The notes: generated by a model not told the origin, from the sequence alone. A stretch of DNA of 64,000 nucleotides from Mycolicibacterium sp. S2-37 (GCF_017352375.1 NZ_JAFEVR010000012.1:62001-126000), one strand, 5' to 3'. Numbered from the stretch's first letter, positions 33,336 to 43,023 are shown. Numbers and translations are program-made.

Positions 33336-34177
33336 GCACGGGCACACTGCCGTCGACGGGCGCGTCCGCCGATTCGTCCGCCGTCACCGAGGCGATCACC
33401 CGAAGTACGTGGTCGCGGTTCCGCAGCCTGATCATCACGGTGATCAACCTGGCGCTGTTCTTCACGGCCTGGCAGCTGCTCGCCCTGTCGGAAGTCATCA
33501 ACCCGCTGTTCTTCCCCAAGGCCACGGACATGTTCTCGGCGATGTACCACGGTTTCGCCGACGGCATCATCGGGCCACAACTGCTCCACAGTGTGCGGAA
33601 CTTCACCATCGGCTTGCTGATCGCCGGGGCGATCGGCATCCCGCTCGGCCTGTTGATGGGCGGCGTGCGGATCATCGACCTGATCCTCAGTCCCTATGTG
33701 TGGGCGATGACGGCATTGCCGCGCGTCGCGCTCATTCCGTTGCTGATCCTCATCCTGGGCTTCGGCAACTCGATGCAGCTCACCATCATCGTGCTGTCGG
33801 CGGTGTTCCCGATGATGGTCAACTGCATGGAGGGGGTGAAGACCGTCGATCCGTCGCTCGTGCGGGCCGGCCGGATCTTCGGCGCGAACCAGGTTCAGCT
33901 GTACGGCAAGGTCATCCTTCCGTTCACCCTGCCGTTCGTCATCAGCGGCATCAACCAGGGCATCGCCCGTGGGCTGGTCGGAATGCTCATCGGGGAATTG
34001 CTCGGTGGCGGGGGTAAGGGCCTCGGGTTCCTGCTCGACCGGGCGGGCGATCAGTTCGACGCCCCGATGATGTACGCCACCTTGCTGCTGCTCGCTGTCA
34101 TCTCGGTGGGGCTGGTGCAGGGGACGCGCTGGGTTGAACGCCGGGCGGCGCCTTGGCGGAACTTCGCAGTCGCCTGA
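33332..34177 (+). CDS. ABC transporter permease, nitrate/sulfonate/taurine type
   Basis: A 281-residue permease of the TauC/SsuC type with about six membrane segments and the coupling loop VDPSLVRAGRIFGANQVQLYGKVILP. It starts within the ATPase stop codon and is followed by the lipoprotein gene 54 bases later. Confidence 0.9.
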   Translation: MSTGTLPSTGASADSSAVTEAITRSTWSRFRSLIITVINLALFFTAWQLLALSEVINPLFFPKATDMFSAMYHGFADGIIGPQLLHSVRNFTIGLLIAGAIGIPLGLLMGGVRIIDLILSPYVWAMTALPRVALIPLLILILGFGNSMQLTIIVLSAVFPMMVNCMEGVKTVDPSLVRAGRIFGANQVQLYGKVILPFTLPFVISGINQGIARGLVGMLIGELLGGGGKGLGFLLDRAGDQFDAPMMYATLLLLAVISVGLVQGTRWVERRAAPWRNFAVA

Positions 34178-34231
34178 CCGCAGCGGTATCCACAACATTG
34201 TCGTCCAGATTCGCCCAACAAGGAGAAGCGC

Positions 34232-35332
34232 ATGAGAAGCAAACGACTGCTGGCTCTACTCGGAACGGGCGCGGCGTTCGCGACGATGCTCACAGCCTGC
34301 GGGAGTGACGATTCCGGTGGAGGGGGCGAAAGTCCCGCTGCGGCAATGCCGACCAGTGCCGAGGAGATCAACGGGACGATCGACCCGTCGAAAGTGAAGA
34401 AGTCGCTCGTGGTGGCCGTGGACAACCCCTACTACCTGTTTCACCACGACGTCCTGGTGGCACAGGACAAGGGCTACTTCAAGGAGGTGGGAATCGACAA
34501 CGTCGAGATCGTGACCGTCGAGGACCCGTTGCCGGCGCTGATCGGCGGGTCAGTGGACTTCGCCCTGTACGACACCGATACGACCATCGCGGCGGCGAAG
34601 AAGTCCAACTCAGGTGTGCGGTATCTCTCGGTCTATCTCGGCGGTGAAGCGAACATCCTCGGTGTGCGCGAGGGGATCGAAACGGCGGACGACCTGAAGG
34701 GCAAGACCATCACCGGCGGTCAGTTCGGCAGTCGCAACGACTTCCTCATCCGAAAACTCCTCACCGACAACGGGCTCAACCCCGACACCGACGTCAACCT
34801 GGTGAGCACCGGTGGCCAGTCCAACGAGCGCCTGCAGTCAGTGATCGCCGGGACGGTCGACGGAGCCAGTCTCCAGATTCGGCACCGGTCACTGTTGGAG
34901 GCCGAGGGTGGCAAGTTCCTCTTCGAGGAGCTGGGACGAGCGCCACAGAACGGCTGGTCGGCCAACAAGATCCTCACCGAGAGCCCCGAGACCGCGGCAG
35001 CCTTCCTGACAGCGACGCTCAAGGCTCGCGAGTTCATCACCGACGTCGAGAACAAAGATGCGGTGCTCGACTTCATGGCAACGAAGGATTTCGAACTGCC
35101 GCAGCCGTACCGGGATGCGTATGCCGCTGAGCAGAGCCCCGACTACCACACCGCCGACGGAGGCTTCGACGTCGCCGACATGGATCAGTTCATCAACGAG
35201 CAGATCGAGCTGAAGGTTATTCCGCCGGGCACCAATTGGCGCGAGTACGTCGACCTGATCCCGCTGTGGCGCGCGCAGAAGGCGCTCGGCATGCCGCTGC
35301 GGCCCACTCCGGAGGAGATGTCCGCACAGTGA
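34232..35332 (+). CDS. substrate-binding lipoprotein of the Tau/Ssu-type importer
   Basis: A 366-residue lipoprotein with lipobox LTAC (Cys 23) and an NMT1/SsuA-like periplasmic-binding fold (DNPYYLFHHDVLVAQDKGYF, then VDFALYDTDTTIA, then GKTITGGQFGSRNDFLIRKL). It gives specificity to the importer. Relatives bind sulfonates, nitrate, thiamine precursors or aromatic acids, so the ligand is open. ACAAGGAGAAGCGC provides a strong ribosome site. Confidence 0.9.
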   Translation: MRSKRLLALLGTGAAFATMLTACGSDDSGGGGESPAAAMPTSAEEINGTIDPSKVKKSLVVAVDNPYYLFHHDVLVAQDKGYFKEVGIDNVEIVTVEDPLPALIGGSVDFALYDTDTTIAAAKKSNSGVRYLSVYLGGEANILGVREGIETADDLKGKTITGGQFGSRNDFLIRKLLTDNGLNPDTDVNLVSTGGQSNERLQSVIAGTVDGASLQIRHRSLLEAEGGKFLFEELGRAPQNGWSANKILTESPETAAAFLTATLKAREFITDVENKDAVLDFMATKDFELPQPYRDAYAAEQSPDYHTADGGFDVADMDQFINEQIELKVIPPGTNWREYVDLIPLWRAQKALGMPLRPTPEEMSAQ

Positions 35333-35345
35333 CGATTGAACTACG

Positions 35346-36530
35346 GTGACGACCAAAACCGCCTCGGCTCGGGGTGTTCGGCTTGTCGGCCAGCACGATC
35401 TGGCCGGACGCGGCGACGGCATGCAGGTGATGCGGCACGGCGACACACTGTATGTCGGGCACGCCGGGACAACCGGAGCTGGCACGTCGATCCTCGACGT
35501 GTCCGCTCCGGACCGCCCGGAGCTGGTGGCCCAGTGGGACGCGCCCGCCAACACGCACACCCACAAGGTGCAGATCGCCGACGGGCTGCTGCTCGTCAAC
35601 CACGAGCGGTTCCCGTACCGGCCGAAGAAGCCGCTGGGGCCGCACTCGGCCGGTGTCGCGATCTACCGGCTCGACGATCCATTCGAGCCCGACCGGGTCG
35701 GATTCTGGGAATCCGGGGGCAAGGGTGTTCACCGGATCGTCTGGGAAGGCGGGCGCTACGCCCACATGTCGGGCGTGCCAGACGGATTCACCGACCGTAT
35801 CTGGATGACCCTCGACCTGAGTGATCCGAGAAAGCCCGAACTCGCCGCACGCTGGTGGTGGCCGGGACAGTGGACCGCCGGCGGCGAGACCATGGATTGG
35901 CCTGACGGTCACCGAGTCGCTGCGCACCACGGTCTGACTGAGGGAACGTATACCTATCTGGGCTACGACGATGCCAATCTGGTGGTGCTGGACACCTCCG
36001 ATCCGCTCACCCCTCGCGAGGTGTCGCGGCTGCGGTGGGAGGGGGGCGCGACGCATACGTGCATGCCCCTGCACGGTCGCGGCCTGCTGGTGGTCACCGA
36101 CGAGCAGCAACACGACGGCCCCCAGGGCGCGGAGCGGCGCATCCACCTGATCGACATCGCGGACCCGTCGGCCCCTCGCTACCGGCGGACGCTGCCGGCA
36201 CCTGCCGGGCCGTTCGACGACCTGCCCCAACGGTATGGCCCGCACAACCTGCACGAGAACCGGGACGGGTCCTACCGCAGCAATCGGCTGGTTTTCGCGA
36301 CCTACTTCAGCGCCGGTCTGCGCGTGTACGACCTGTCGGACCCCGAGGATCCGCGGGAGGTCGCGCACTGGGTCAGCGAGGCGCCGGCAGGGTCGCCCGT
36401 CCCGCAGGCCAACGACCTCTTCGTCGACGAGCACAGCCTGATCTGGGTGACCGATCGGGGCACCGGCGGTGTCTCCTGTCTGGAGCCGTTGCCGGAGTTG
36501 GCCGATCTCATGGCCGCGGCCGCCTCGTGA
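35346..36530 (+). CDS. LVIVD-repeat beta-propeller protein 1
   Basis: A 394-residue cytoplasmic-looking protein (GTG start, no signal peptide) built of LVIVD-type blades: YLYVGHAG-like, GVAIYRLDDPFEPDRVG, LVVLDTSDPLTPREV, IHLIDIADPSAP and LRVYDLSDPEDPREV. Many His residues lie between blades (THTHKVQ, RYGPHNLHENRDG), reminiscent of metal-binding propellers such as the selenium-binding/methanethiol-oxidase family, but this similarity is only of type. It is in the importer operon and overlaps its paralogue by four bases (GTGA). Enzymatic role unknown. Confidence 0.8.
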   Translation: MTTKTASARGVRLVGQHDLAGRGDGMQVMRHGDTLYVGHAGTTGAGTSILDVSAPDRPELVAQWDAPANTHTHKVQIADGLLLVNHERFPYRPKKPLGPHSAGVAIYRLDDPFEPDRVGFWESGGKGVHRIVWEGGRYAHMSGVPDGFTDRIWMTLDLSDPRKPELAARWWWPGQWTAGGETMDWPDGHRVAAHHGLTEGTYTYLGYDDANLVVLDTSDPLTPREVSRLRWEGGATHTCMPLHGRGLLVVTDEQQHDGPQGAERRIHLIDIADPSAPRYRRTLPAPAGPFDDLPQRYGPHNLHENRDGSYRSNRLVFATYFSAGLRVYDLSDPEDPREVAHWVSEAPAGSPVPQANDLFVDEHSLIWVTDRGTGGVSCLEPLPELADLMAAAAS

Positions 36531-37738
36531 GCGAGGCGGCACCCGGGTTCACCGCCGACGGCGTGGAGCTCATCGGGTATCACGACGTCGGCGGAAAGCC
36601 GGTGTTCAAGCTCGCGATGCAGGTAGTCGAGAACCGGTGGTATCTCTATGCGACGCACTTCTGGGAACCGCGGCTGTCGATCTTCGACGTGACCGACCCG
36701 GCAGACCCTCGCCTGCTCGGTGCGCTCGAGGGTCCCGACCGGGCCGCGACCTGGCAGGTTCAGGTCGCCGACGGTCTGTTGGTTCAGGGCATGGAGCGCC
36801 GACCCCCCGCATGGGGTGGCGATCCAATGGACACGTCCGACGAGGGCATCCGATTCTTCGACGTTCGCGACCCCGTGGCTCCGAAACTGCTGAGCCAGTG
36901 GCGAACCGGTGCGCACGGTGTCCACCGCAATCATTTCACCGGTGGCCGCTACGTCCACGTGACCGCGAGCCGTCGCGGCTTCGAGGGCAACATCTACGTG
37001 ATCCTCGACATCGTCGACCGGGGGAATCCCGTGGAGGTGGCGATGTGGTTCCTCCCCGAGCAGTTCGTCGCCGCCGGCGCAACGCCGCGGCGCCGGATCT
37101 CCCTGCACGGACCGCCTTACGTCCTCGGAGACCGCGCCTACCTAAGCTACGGGGCCGCCGGAGTCGTCATCCTCGACATTTCCGACATCGAGCGCCCGGT
37201 GCTCGTCTCCCGATTGGACATAGGCGCCGCGTTCTCCAGCATGATCGCCATGCACACCGCGATCCCCGTCGTAGCGCGAAACCTGTTGCTCGTCAACACC
37301 GAAGCGATCGCAGAGCGCCAACAGGAGGCTTACAACTTCGCGGGCATCGTCGACATCAGCGACGAGGAGAACCCACGGATCATGTCGCTGCTGCCTATTC
37401 CCGAACCTGCCATCGGCGCCCCGTATCCGAACTTCAGCACCCGCGGCGGGCGCTTCGGGCCGCACAACCAGCACCATCCACAGGGGCCCGAGCTGTTCTC
37501 CGACGACAACCTGATGTTCATGACGTGGTTCAACGCGGGGCTGCGAGTCTATGACATCAGCGACCCCTACCTGCCGCGCGAGATCGCTTGGTACCTGCCC
37601 GACGATCCCACGCAGCGCCGCGGCGTATTGCCGAAGACGTTGGTCACCCAGTCCGAGGACGTGCTGGTCGATGCGCGCGGCAACATCTTCTTCTCGGACA
37701 AGAATCACGGCCTGCACGTCGTCCGGCTGACCGGCTAG
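36527..37738 (+). CDS. LVIVD-repeat beta-propeller protein 2
   Basis: A 403-residue paralogue of the previous protein with the same layout: LSIFDVTDPADPRLLG, IRFFDVRDPVAPKL, GVVILDISDIERPVLV and LRVYDISDPYLPREI. The motif FGPHNQHHPQGPELF matches the His-rich RYGPHNLHENR loop of protein 1, so a shared metal or substrate site is plausible. GTG 36527 overlaps the upstream stop. No signal peptide. It converges with the FAD oxidoreductase, overlapping by four bases. Confidence 0.8.
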   Translation: MSEAAPGFTADGVELIGYHDVGGKPVFKLAMQVVENRWYLYATHFWEPRLSIFDVTDPADPRLLGALEGPDRAATWQVQVADGLLVQGMERRPPAWGGDPMDTSDEGIRFFDVRDPVAPKLLSQWRTGAHGVHRNHFTGGRYVHVTASRRGFEGNIYVILDIVDRGNPVEVAMWFLPEQFVAAGATPRRRISLHGPPYVLGDRAYLSYGAAGVVILDISDIERPVLVSRLDIGAAFSSMIAMHTAIPVVARNLLLVNTEAIAERQQEAYNFAGIVDISDEENPRIMSLLPIPEPAIGAPYPNFSTRGGRFGPHNQHHPQGPELFSDDNLMFMTWFNAGLRVYDISDPYLPREIAWYLPDDPTQRRGVLPKTLVTQSEDVLVDARGNIFFSDKNHGLHVVRLTG

Positions 37739-39279
37739 GGGCTGCTCATCGTCGAGGTCAGCCCGAGATCGGCCAGCACCGTGCGCGCCGTGTTCCGCCC
37801 GGGGCGTCCCGACACCGAACCGCCCGGGTGCGACGTCGATCCGGTCAGGTACAGGCCGGGGACGTCGGTGCGGTAGTCGAGCCAGCCGGGGATCACCGTG
37901 CCGTCGTCGAGCGCGAATTCGCCGCCGTGGCACGACCCGCCGATGTTCGAGAGATTGTGCGCAGCAAGAGAGGTCGGTGATTCCGGCCGGATGGCCAGGA
38001 TGTCGGCGTCGTCGATGCCGTCGATGTGGCGGCGTGCGATGTTCAGCAGGACCTCGGCGTAGGCCATCGCGTCGGCGTCCGACCACGGGTTGCCGTTGCA
38101 CAGCATGGGCGCCGCGGTCAGGAACTTGAACGTGCCGCCCGGCGCGCGGCCGGGGTCGACCGCGGTCGACGACATCATCAGCAGCCACGGGTCCTCGGTC
38201 TCCAGCCGTCCGGACGGCAGTCCGGCGATCTGACGGAGCAAGCCTTCCGGACTGCCGAGGCCTCCGGCCGCCGAGGTGACCGGCCCCGCCGCCGACCGGT
38301 AGCGGGCGTCCGCGCGAAGTGCGAAATGCACCGCGAACAAGGGGATCCCGGGCCGCCAGCATCGTGCGGCGTCGTCGGCCACGCTCGAGGAGGTTTCCAG
38401 CATCGCACTCAGCTCACGAAGGTGACTGCCCGCGACGACAGCCCGGCCGGCTCGGAACTCGCGCCCGTCGTCGGTGCGCACGCCGACGCAGCGGCCGTGC
38501 TCCACGATGAAGGATCGCACCCACGCCGACGTCTCGACGACGCCACCGTGGTCGGTGATGTGTGCGGCCAAAGCGTTGGGTAATGCGCCTGATCCACCGA
38601 CCGGCGTGGCCCAGCCGTAGGCCAGCCGGCCGGCCATGATGGCGGCAGGTAACGCGCCGGTGCCCGGCCTCTCGGGCGGCTGGATCGTGGCGAACGCCAT
38701 CCAGGCCATCACCTGGCGCGCCACGGGGTGCTGGAACGTCGAGGTGATGACATCCCATGCACTGCGGCGCCGCAGCTCTTCGTAGCTGTGTGACCACGGC
38801 TTGTCGGGCAGCGGAAGACCGGCGGACAGATGGGCGTGGGCGATCCGCTGACCGGCGTTCCAGTCCTCGATCATCGCGACGAGGGCGTCGCCATCGGCGG
38901 GGGAATAGCGGGCGATCTCGGCGGCGGTCTTCGCCAGATCCGGGTGGACCGCCAGCAGATCGCCGTCCGCAAGCGGGAAGACCACCGCCGGGTCGGTGAC
39001 GATGTACTCCAGCCCGTAGCGTGCGGCAAGCCCGAGTTCGTCGTCGCGGATCAACGGATTGGACTGCAACACAACATGCGCCGTCGAGCACGAATCGTGC
39101 TGCCAGCCGGGCAGGGTGAGCTCCTCGGTCACGGTGTTGCCGCCGATGACGTCGCGGCCCTCGAGCACGGTGACGGACACTCCGGCCTCGGCCAGATACG
39201 CGGCGCACACCAGGGCGTTGTGCCCGCCGCCCACCACGACCACGTCGCTGAGCGGTGAAAACGGGGAAGATGAGGGCAT
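37735..39279 (-). CDS. PYROXD2/phytoene-desaturase-like FAD oxidoreductase
   Basis: A 514-residue FAD enzyme with VVVGGGHNALVCAAYL near the N-terminus, GRDVIGGNTVTEEL, and the C-terminal TSHPGGSVSGRPGRNTA motif. It is of the same family as the enzyme at 20873 but clearly diverged. ATG 39279 follows GGAAGGACG. TACCGT at 39317-39312 could be the -10, with operator 4 just upstream, so it is a putative member of the LacI regulon. It might oxidise an intermediate of the pathway; the substrate is unknown. Confidence 0.85.
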   Translation of the reverse strand: MPSSSPFSPLSDVVVVGGGHNALVCAAYLAEAGVSVTVLEGRDVIGGNTVTEELTLPGWQHDSCSTAHVVLQSNPLIRDDELGLAARYGLEYIVTDPAVVFPLADGDLLAVHPDLAKTAAEIARYSPADGDALVAMIEDWNAGQRIAHAHLSAGLPLPDKPWSHSYEELRRRSAWDVITSTFQHPVARQVMAWMAFATIQPPERPGTGALPAAIMAGRLAYGWATPVGGSGALPNALAAHITDHGGVVETSAWVRSFIVEHGRCVGVRTDDGREFRAGRAVVAGSHLRELSAMLETSSSVADDAARCWRPGIPLFAVHFALRADARYRSAAGPVTSAAGGLGSPEGLLRQIAGLPSGRLETEDPWLLMMSSTAVDPGRAPGGTFKFLTAAPMLCNGNPWSDADAMAYAEVLLNIARRHIDGIDDADILAIRPESPTSLAAHNLSNIGGSCHGGEFALDDGTVIPGWLDYRTDVPGLYLTGSTSHPGGSVSGRPGRNTARTVLADLGLTSTMSSP

Positions 39280-39325
39280 TTTCGTCCTTCCGTCGATGCC
39301 GTGCTCTTGCTACGGTAGGGCGGAC

Positions 39326-39339
39326 CGCAATCGTTTGCA
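39326..39339. promoter_or_regulatory. LacI-type operator 4 (CGCAATCGTTTGCA), divergent promoter
   Basis: 12 of 14 consensus positions. It lies between the FAD oxidoreductase start (39279) and the hydrolase start (39365), able to control both. Confidence 0.75.
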
Positions 39340-39364
39340 AGATTCGAAACGGGGATCCCGAGAC

Positions 39365-40426
39365 ATGGACGAGTACGTCGCCTCCGCCCGCTCGCACTGG
39401 GGTCCCCGGTTCACCGCCAACGGTGTCCCGGCCGCCGACTTCGATCGGGTCATGGGCGGCCTGGAGTCGTGGGACGACTGGTGCGCCACCTGGTCGGCCG
39501 CGGCCCGCGTACACGAGGACCTCGGGAACGAGGCTATGAAGCAGGGTCGACTCCGTTCTGCCGGTGCGCATCTGAGCACCGCGGCCGTGGTCTATCACTT
39601 CGCGAAGTTCGTCTACGTCCGCGATCTGGACCAGATGCGTGCCGCCCACCAAGCTGCCGTGCGGTGCCTCAATGACGCACTGCCGCACCTGGATCCGCCG
39701 GGGGAACGGATCGAGATGCCGTTCGAGGGGTCGACGATCTACGGGATCCTGCGCAAGCCGGCTGGGCGGTCGCCGCATCCGGCCGTGATCTTGGTGCCGG
39801 GTCTGGACTCCACCAAGGAGGAGTTGCGTGCCACCGAGGAACTCTTCTTGGAACGCGGGCTCGCCACGTTCAGCGTGGACGGCCCCGGGCAGGGGGAGGC
39901 CGAGTACGACCTGCCCATCCGCGCGGACTGGGAGGTGCCCGGCCGGGCATTCGTCGACGCACTGGTCGCTCGCGACGACATAGACGCCGATCGCATCGGT
40001 GTGTGGGGTGTCAGCCTCGGCGGGTATTACGCGCCGCGATTCGCCAGCGGCGACGAGCGGATCAAGGCATGCGTGAGCCTCTGCGGCCCGTACACGTTCG
40101 GTGAGAACTGGGAGACGTTACCGGCCTTGACCCGGCAGACGTTCACGGTCCGGTCGCGTTCGACGAGCGAGGACGACGCTCGCGCCCGGGCACTGACACT
40201 CACCATGGACGGCCGGACCTCGGCCCTGCGGTGTCCGACATTGGTCATCGCGGGCAAGAAGGACCGGTTGATCCCGTGGCAGCAGGCCGAGCGGTTGCAC
40301 CGCGAGGTCGGCGGCAGTGACTTCTTGCTGCTGGAGGACGGCAACCACGGCTGCGCCAACGTGCTTGCCGCGCACCGGTACCGCACGGCGGACTGGATGG
40401 CCGACCGGCTCAAGGGGCAGCGTTGA
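39365..40426 (+). CDS. alpha/beta hydrolase, FrsA / 2,6-dihydroxypseudooxynicotine-hydrolase-like
   Basis: A 353-residue hydrolase. A helical N-terminal cap (1-115) precedes an alpha/beta core with the nucleophile elbow GVSLGG (Ser217), acid Asp300 (IAGKKDRLIP) and His328 (EDGNHGC). The cap plus core arrangement is that of FrsA-like proteins and of DHPON hydrolase, which cleaves a C-C bond in nicotine breakdown; it could equally be an esterase. ATG 39365 is next to operator 4. Its 3' end overlaps the convergent molybdenum subunit by 17 bases. Confidence 0.85.
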   Translation: MDEYVASARSHWGPRFTANGVPAADFDRVMGGLESWDDWCATWSAAARVHEDLGNEAMKQGRLRSAGAHLSTAAVVYHFAKFVYVRDLDQMRAAHQAAVRCLNDALPHLDPPGERIEMPFEGSTIYGILRKPAGRSPHPAVILVPGLDSTKEELRATEELFLERGLATFSVDGPGQGEAEYDLPIRADWEVPGRAFVDALVARDDIDADRIGVWGVSLGGYYAPRFASGDERIKACVSLCGPYTFGENWETLPALTRQTFTVRSRSTSEDDARARALTLTMDGRTSALRCPTLVIAGKKDRLIPWQQAERLHREVGGSDFLLLEDGNHGCANVLAAHRYRTADWMADRLKGQR

Positions 40427-42521
40427 TCGCTGCCACGATCTGGTCGGGCGTGAACGGCAGCGAATAGACGCGGACACCGATGGCGTCGGCGAGCGCATTG
40501 CCGATCGCGGCCGTCACCGGCCCCTGCGTCGCCTCACCCGCGCCGAGCGGTGCGTCGTCGGGACGGTCGAGCAGGTGGACATCGATCGCGGGCACCTCGC
40601 TGAACCGTGCGATGGGGTAGGACTCCCAGTCGATGCTCGTGATCGTGTGCCGGTCGAAGCGGACCTGTTCGAACAGGGCCCAGCTGATGGTCTGGATGGC
40701 GCCGCCTTCGATCTGGTTGCGTACCCCGTCGGCGTTCACGACCCGGCCGACATCGACGGCGATCGTCAGGCGCCTGACGTGTAGCCGGTCGGTCGCCTCG
40801 ACGTCGGCGACGACCGCGCAGTATGACCCACGGTTCTTGTAGCGGCAGAACGCGATACCGCGCCCGTGACCGTCCGGCCGCGGTGCGCCCCAGTCCGCCG
40901 CCTCGGCGACGGTGCGAAGCGCGTCACGTGCGCGCGGGTCCGACAGGTGGTCGAGCCGCATCTGCAGCGGGTCGCGTCCGGTCGCCCGGGCGAGTTCGTC
41001 GATGACGGATTCGAGTGCGAACGTGTTGAGATGACTGCCCAGCGAACGCAGCGAGGACGTCCGGATCGGCATCGTCAGCAGCCGGTGGACGGTGACATCG
41101 ACCTTCGCGATGTCGTAGTACGGCTCGGCGTTGCGTGCCGAACCGTGACCGCGCTCGGCCGGCGGGTCGACGGCGGCAGGAAGCATCGGGCTGCGGGCGC
41201 GGTGGGCGTCGGCCAGCAGGCTGTTGCGCGGCGCGTATCCGGGGCGGGCTGTGTGGCCGTTCGTCCACAGTTCATATGACCAATCGGTGATCCTGCCGTT
41301 CTCGTCGGCGCTGGCCGTGACGTCACCGACCATGGCCGGTCCGAAAGGCTCCCAGGCGAATTCGTCACCACGGCTCCACTGCACCCGCACATGCCGGCCC
41401 GGAATCCGCGTGGCGAGCAGTGCGGCGTCCATGGCTACGTCGTCGGCGGCGTTGTGGCCGTAGCTGCCCGGCCCTTCGACGTGCTGGACGACGACCGCGT
41501 CCGGGCTCAGGTCGAGGGCGGCCGCAATGGCGCGGGCCAGGGTGAACACGCCCTGACTGTGGCTCCAGACCTGGAGCCGGCCGTCGTCGAAGTGGGCGAT
41601 GGCGCAGCTGGGCCCGATCGACGCGTGAGCGAGGAAAGGCCTGGAGAAGGTGGCGCTCACGACCACGGGCGCGTCGTCGTGCCGGGCGCCGTCGTCGCGG
41701 ATGAGGTGGGTTTGGGTCTCGGCCGTGCGCAACCAGCTCTGCAGGTCATCCGCGTCGGGCAGCTCGATACCCGCCGACCAGGCCGCCGCACTCGCCAACG
41801 CCTCGGCTGCCCTGGTCGCCTGCCCCTCGCGACGAGCGATGACTGCCAAGAAGTCGCCGTCGCGTACCACCTGGTCGACGCCTGGCATGGCCGAAACACG
41901 CTCCAGTGGAGCGTCTTCGAGATGTGCTCCTGGCCCGGGCGGCCGCACGACCCGCGCATGCACCATGCCGTCGAATGCCAGGTCGTGGATGAAGCGCGGA
42001 CGGCCGAAGACTTTGTCGGGCAGGTCAACACGCGCCAGGTCCTTTGACGTGGGAGCGGCGAACTCGACCTGCAGGGACGGATCGCCGACTTGGACGTGCA
42101 GGTCCACGACGCCGGAGAGGTCCCCATATGACGCGATGCGGGAGCCGTCGGGAGCCACGAAGACGCCGGAAACCAACTGGATCTGCGCAGTGTCCAGTCC
42201 TGACCGGTGCGCCGCCGCGCGGCGGAACAACTCTCGCGTCTCGGCGCAGACCCGCCGGACCGCGGCGCCCGAGAATGTGATCGACAGGCTGCCCGCGGTG
42301 AGGCCCTCGTCCGGCGACGACGCTGTGTTGGTCGCGGCGGCCCTGACCGCCTCGGGCGGAACATCGAGTTCATGGGCGGCGATCTGAATCAACGCCGTCA
42401 GGATCCCCTGCCCGAGTTCGACTTTGCCGACGCGCAGTGCGATCGCGCCGTCATCGGTGATGCTCAGCCACGTCGAGATCCGCGGGTTGGCGACCAGCGA
42501 GGCGGGGAGGTCGGCGCTCAC
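40410..42521 (-). CDS. molybdenum hydroxylase large subunit (xanthine-oxidase family, IorB-like)
   Basis: A 703-residue molybdopterin-cytosine-dinucleotide subunit. VGKVELGQGILTALIQIAAHEL and SPDEGLTAGSLSI are MoCo-binding motifs of the isoquinoline-oxidoreductase type, and GAGEATQGPVTAAIGNA near the C-terminus contains the catalytic Glu. It starts at GTG 42521, overlapping the small-subunit stop (GTGA). Such enzymes hydroxylate N-heterocycles or oxidise aldehydes with water as oxygen source. No FAD subunit lies nearby, so electrons probably pass to a cytochrome or other acceptor, as in IorAB. Confidence 0.88.
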   Translation of the reverse strand: MSADLPASLVANPRISTWLSITDDGAIALRVGKVELGQGILTALIQIAAHELDVPPEAVRAAATNTASSPDEGLTAGSLSITFSGAAVRRVCAETRELFRRAAAHRSGLDTAQIQLVSGVFVAPDGSRIASYGDLSGVVDLHVQVGDPSLQVEFAAPTSKDLARVDLPDKVFGRPRFIHDLAFDGMVHARVVRPPGPGAHLEDAPLERVSAMPGVDQVVRDGDFLAVIARREGQATRAAEALASAAAWSAGIELPDADDLQSWLRTAETQTHLIRDDGARHDDAPVVVSATFSRPFLAHASIGPSCAIAHFDDGRLQVWSHSQGVFTLARAIAAALDLSPDAVVVQHVEGPGSYGHNAADDVAMDAALLATRIPGRHVRVQWSRGDEFAWEPFGPAMVGDVTASADENGRITDWSYELWTNGHTARPGYAPRNSLLADAHRARSPMLPAAVDPPAERGHGSARNAEPYYDIAKVDVTVHRLLTMPIRTSSLRSLGSHLNTFALESVIDELARATGRDPLQMRLDHLSDPRARDALRTVAEAADWGAPRPDGHGRGIAFCRYKNRGSYCAVVADVEATDRLHVRRLTIAVDVGRVVNADGVRNQIEGGAIQTISWALFEQVRFDRHTITSIDWESYPIARFSEVPAIDVHLLDRPDDAPLGAGEATQGPVTAAIGNALADAIGVRVYSLPFTPDQIVAAINAAP

Positions 42522-43018
42522 TCTTGGGAGCCCGGTGTCGAGCCGGCCGCCGCGAGGACCGCCTCGACAAAACGCACATGTGTGCCGCAGCGGCACAGGT
42601 TGCGGTCCAGCGCGGCTGACACCTGGTCGCGGGTCGGTCGGGGATTGTCGCGGAGGAGCGCGGCGGCGCTGACGATCATGCCGGCGACGCAGTAGCCGCA
42701 CTGCCCGGCCTGGAGCTCCAGGAACGCGGACTGTACGGGGTGCGGGGCGTCCTGCCGTCCGAGGCCGGCGAGGGTTCGGACCTCGCCGTGGACGTACTCG
42801 ACGGGGGTGTCGCACGCGGGCGTCGGATGACCGTCGATCAAGACGAAGCACGCCCCGCACTGGCCCAGTCCGCAACCGAATTTCGGCGATTTGTCGCCGA
42901 TGTCGTTGCGCAGCACCTCGAGTAGCGAGGTGCCGACCGGAACGTCGACGTCGTAGTCGCGACCGTTGACGCTCAGCCGGAACGATGCGGTGTCGTCGGC
43001 TCGCGGGATGGCGGGCAC
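42518..43018 (-). CDS. molybdenum hydroxylase [2Fe-2S] small subunit
   Basis: A 166-residue iron-sulfur subunit. The plant-type cluster Cys are 49, 54, 57 and 69 (FGCGLGQCGACF, then PAC) and the second cluster Cys are 107, 110, 142 and 144 (GQCGYC, LCRC). It starts at GTG 43018, six bases after the AhpD-like gene, and is coupled to the large subunit. Confidence 0.9.
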   Translation of the reverse strand: MPAIPRADDTASFRLSVNGRDYDVDVPVGTSLLEVLRNDIGDKSPKFGCGLGQCGACFVLIDGHPTPACDTPVEYVHGEVRTLAGLGRQDAPHPVQSAFLELQAGQCGYCVAGMIVSAAALLRDNPRPTRDQVSAALDRNLCRCGTHVRFVEAVLAAAGSTPGSQE

Positions 43019-43023
43019 TGCTG

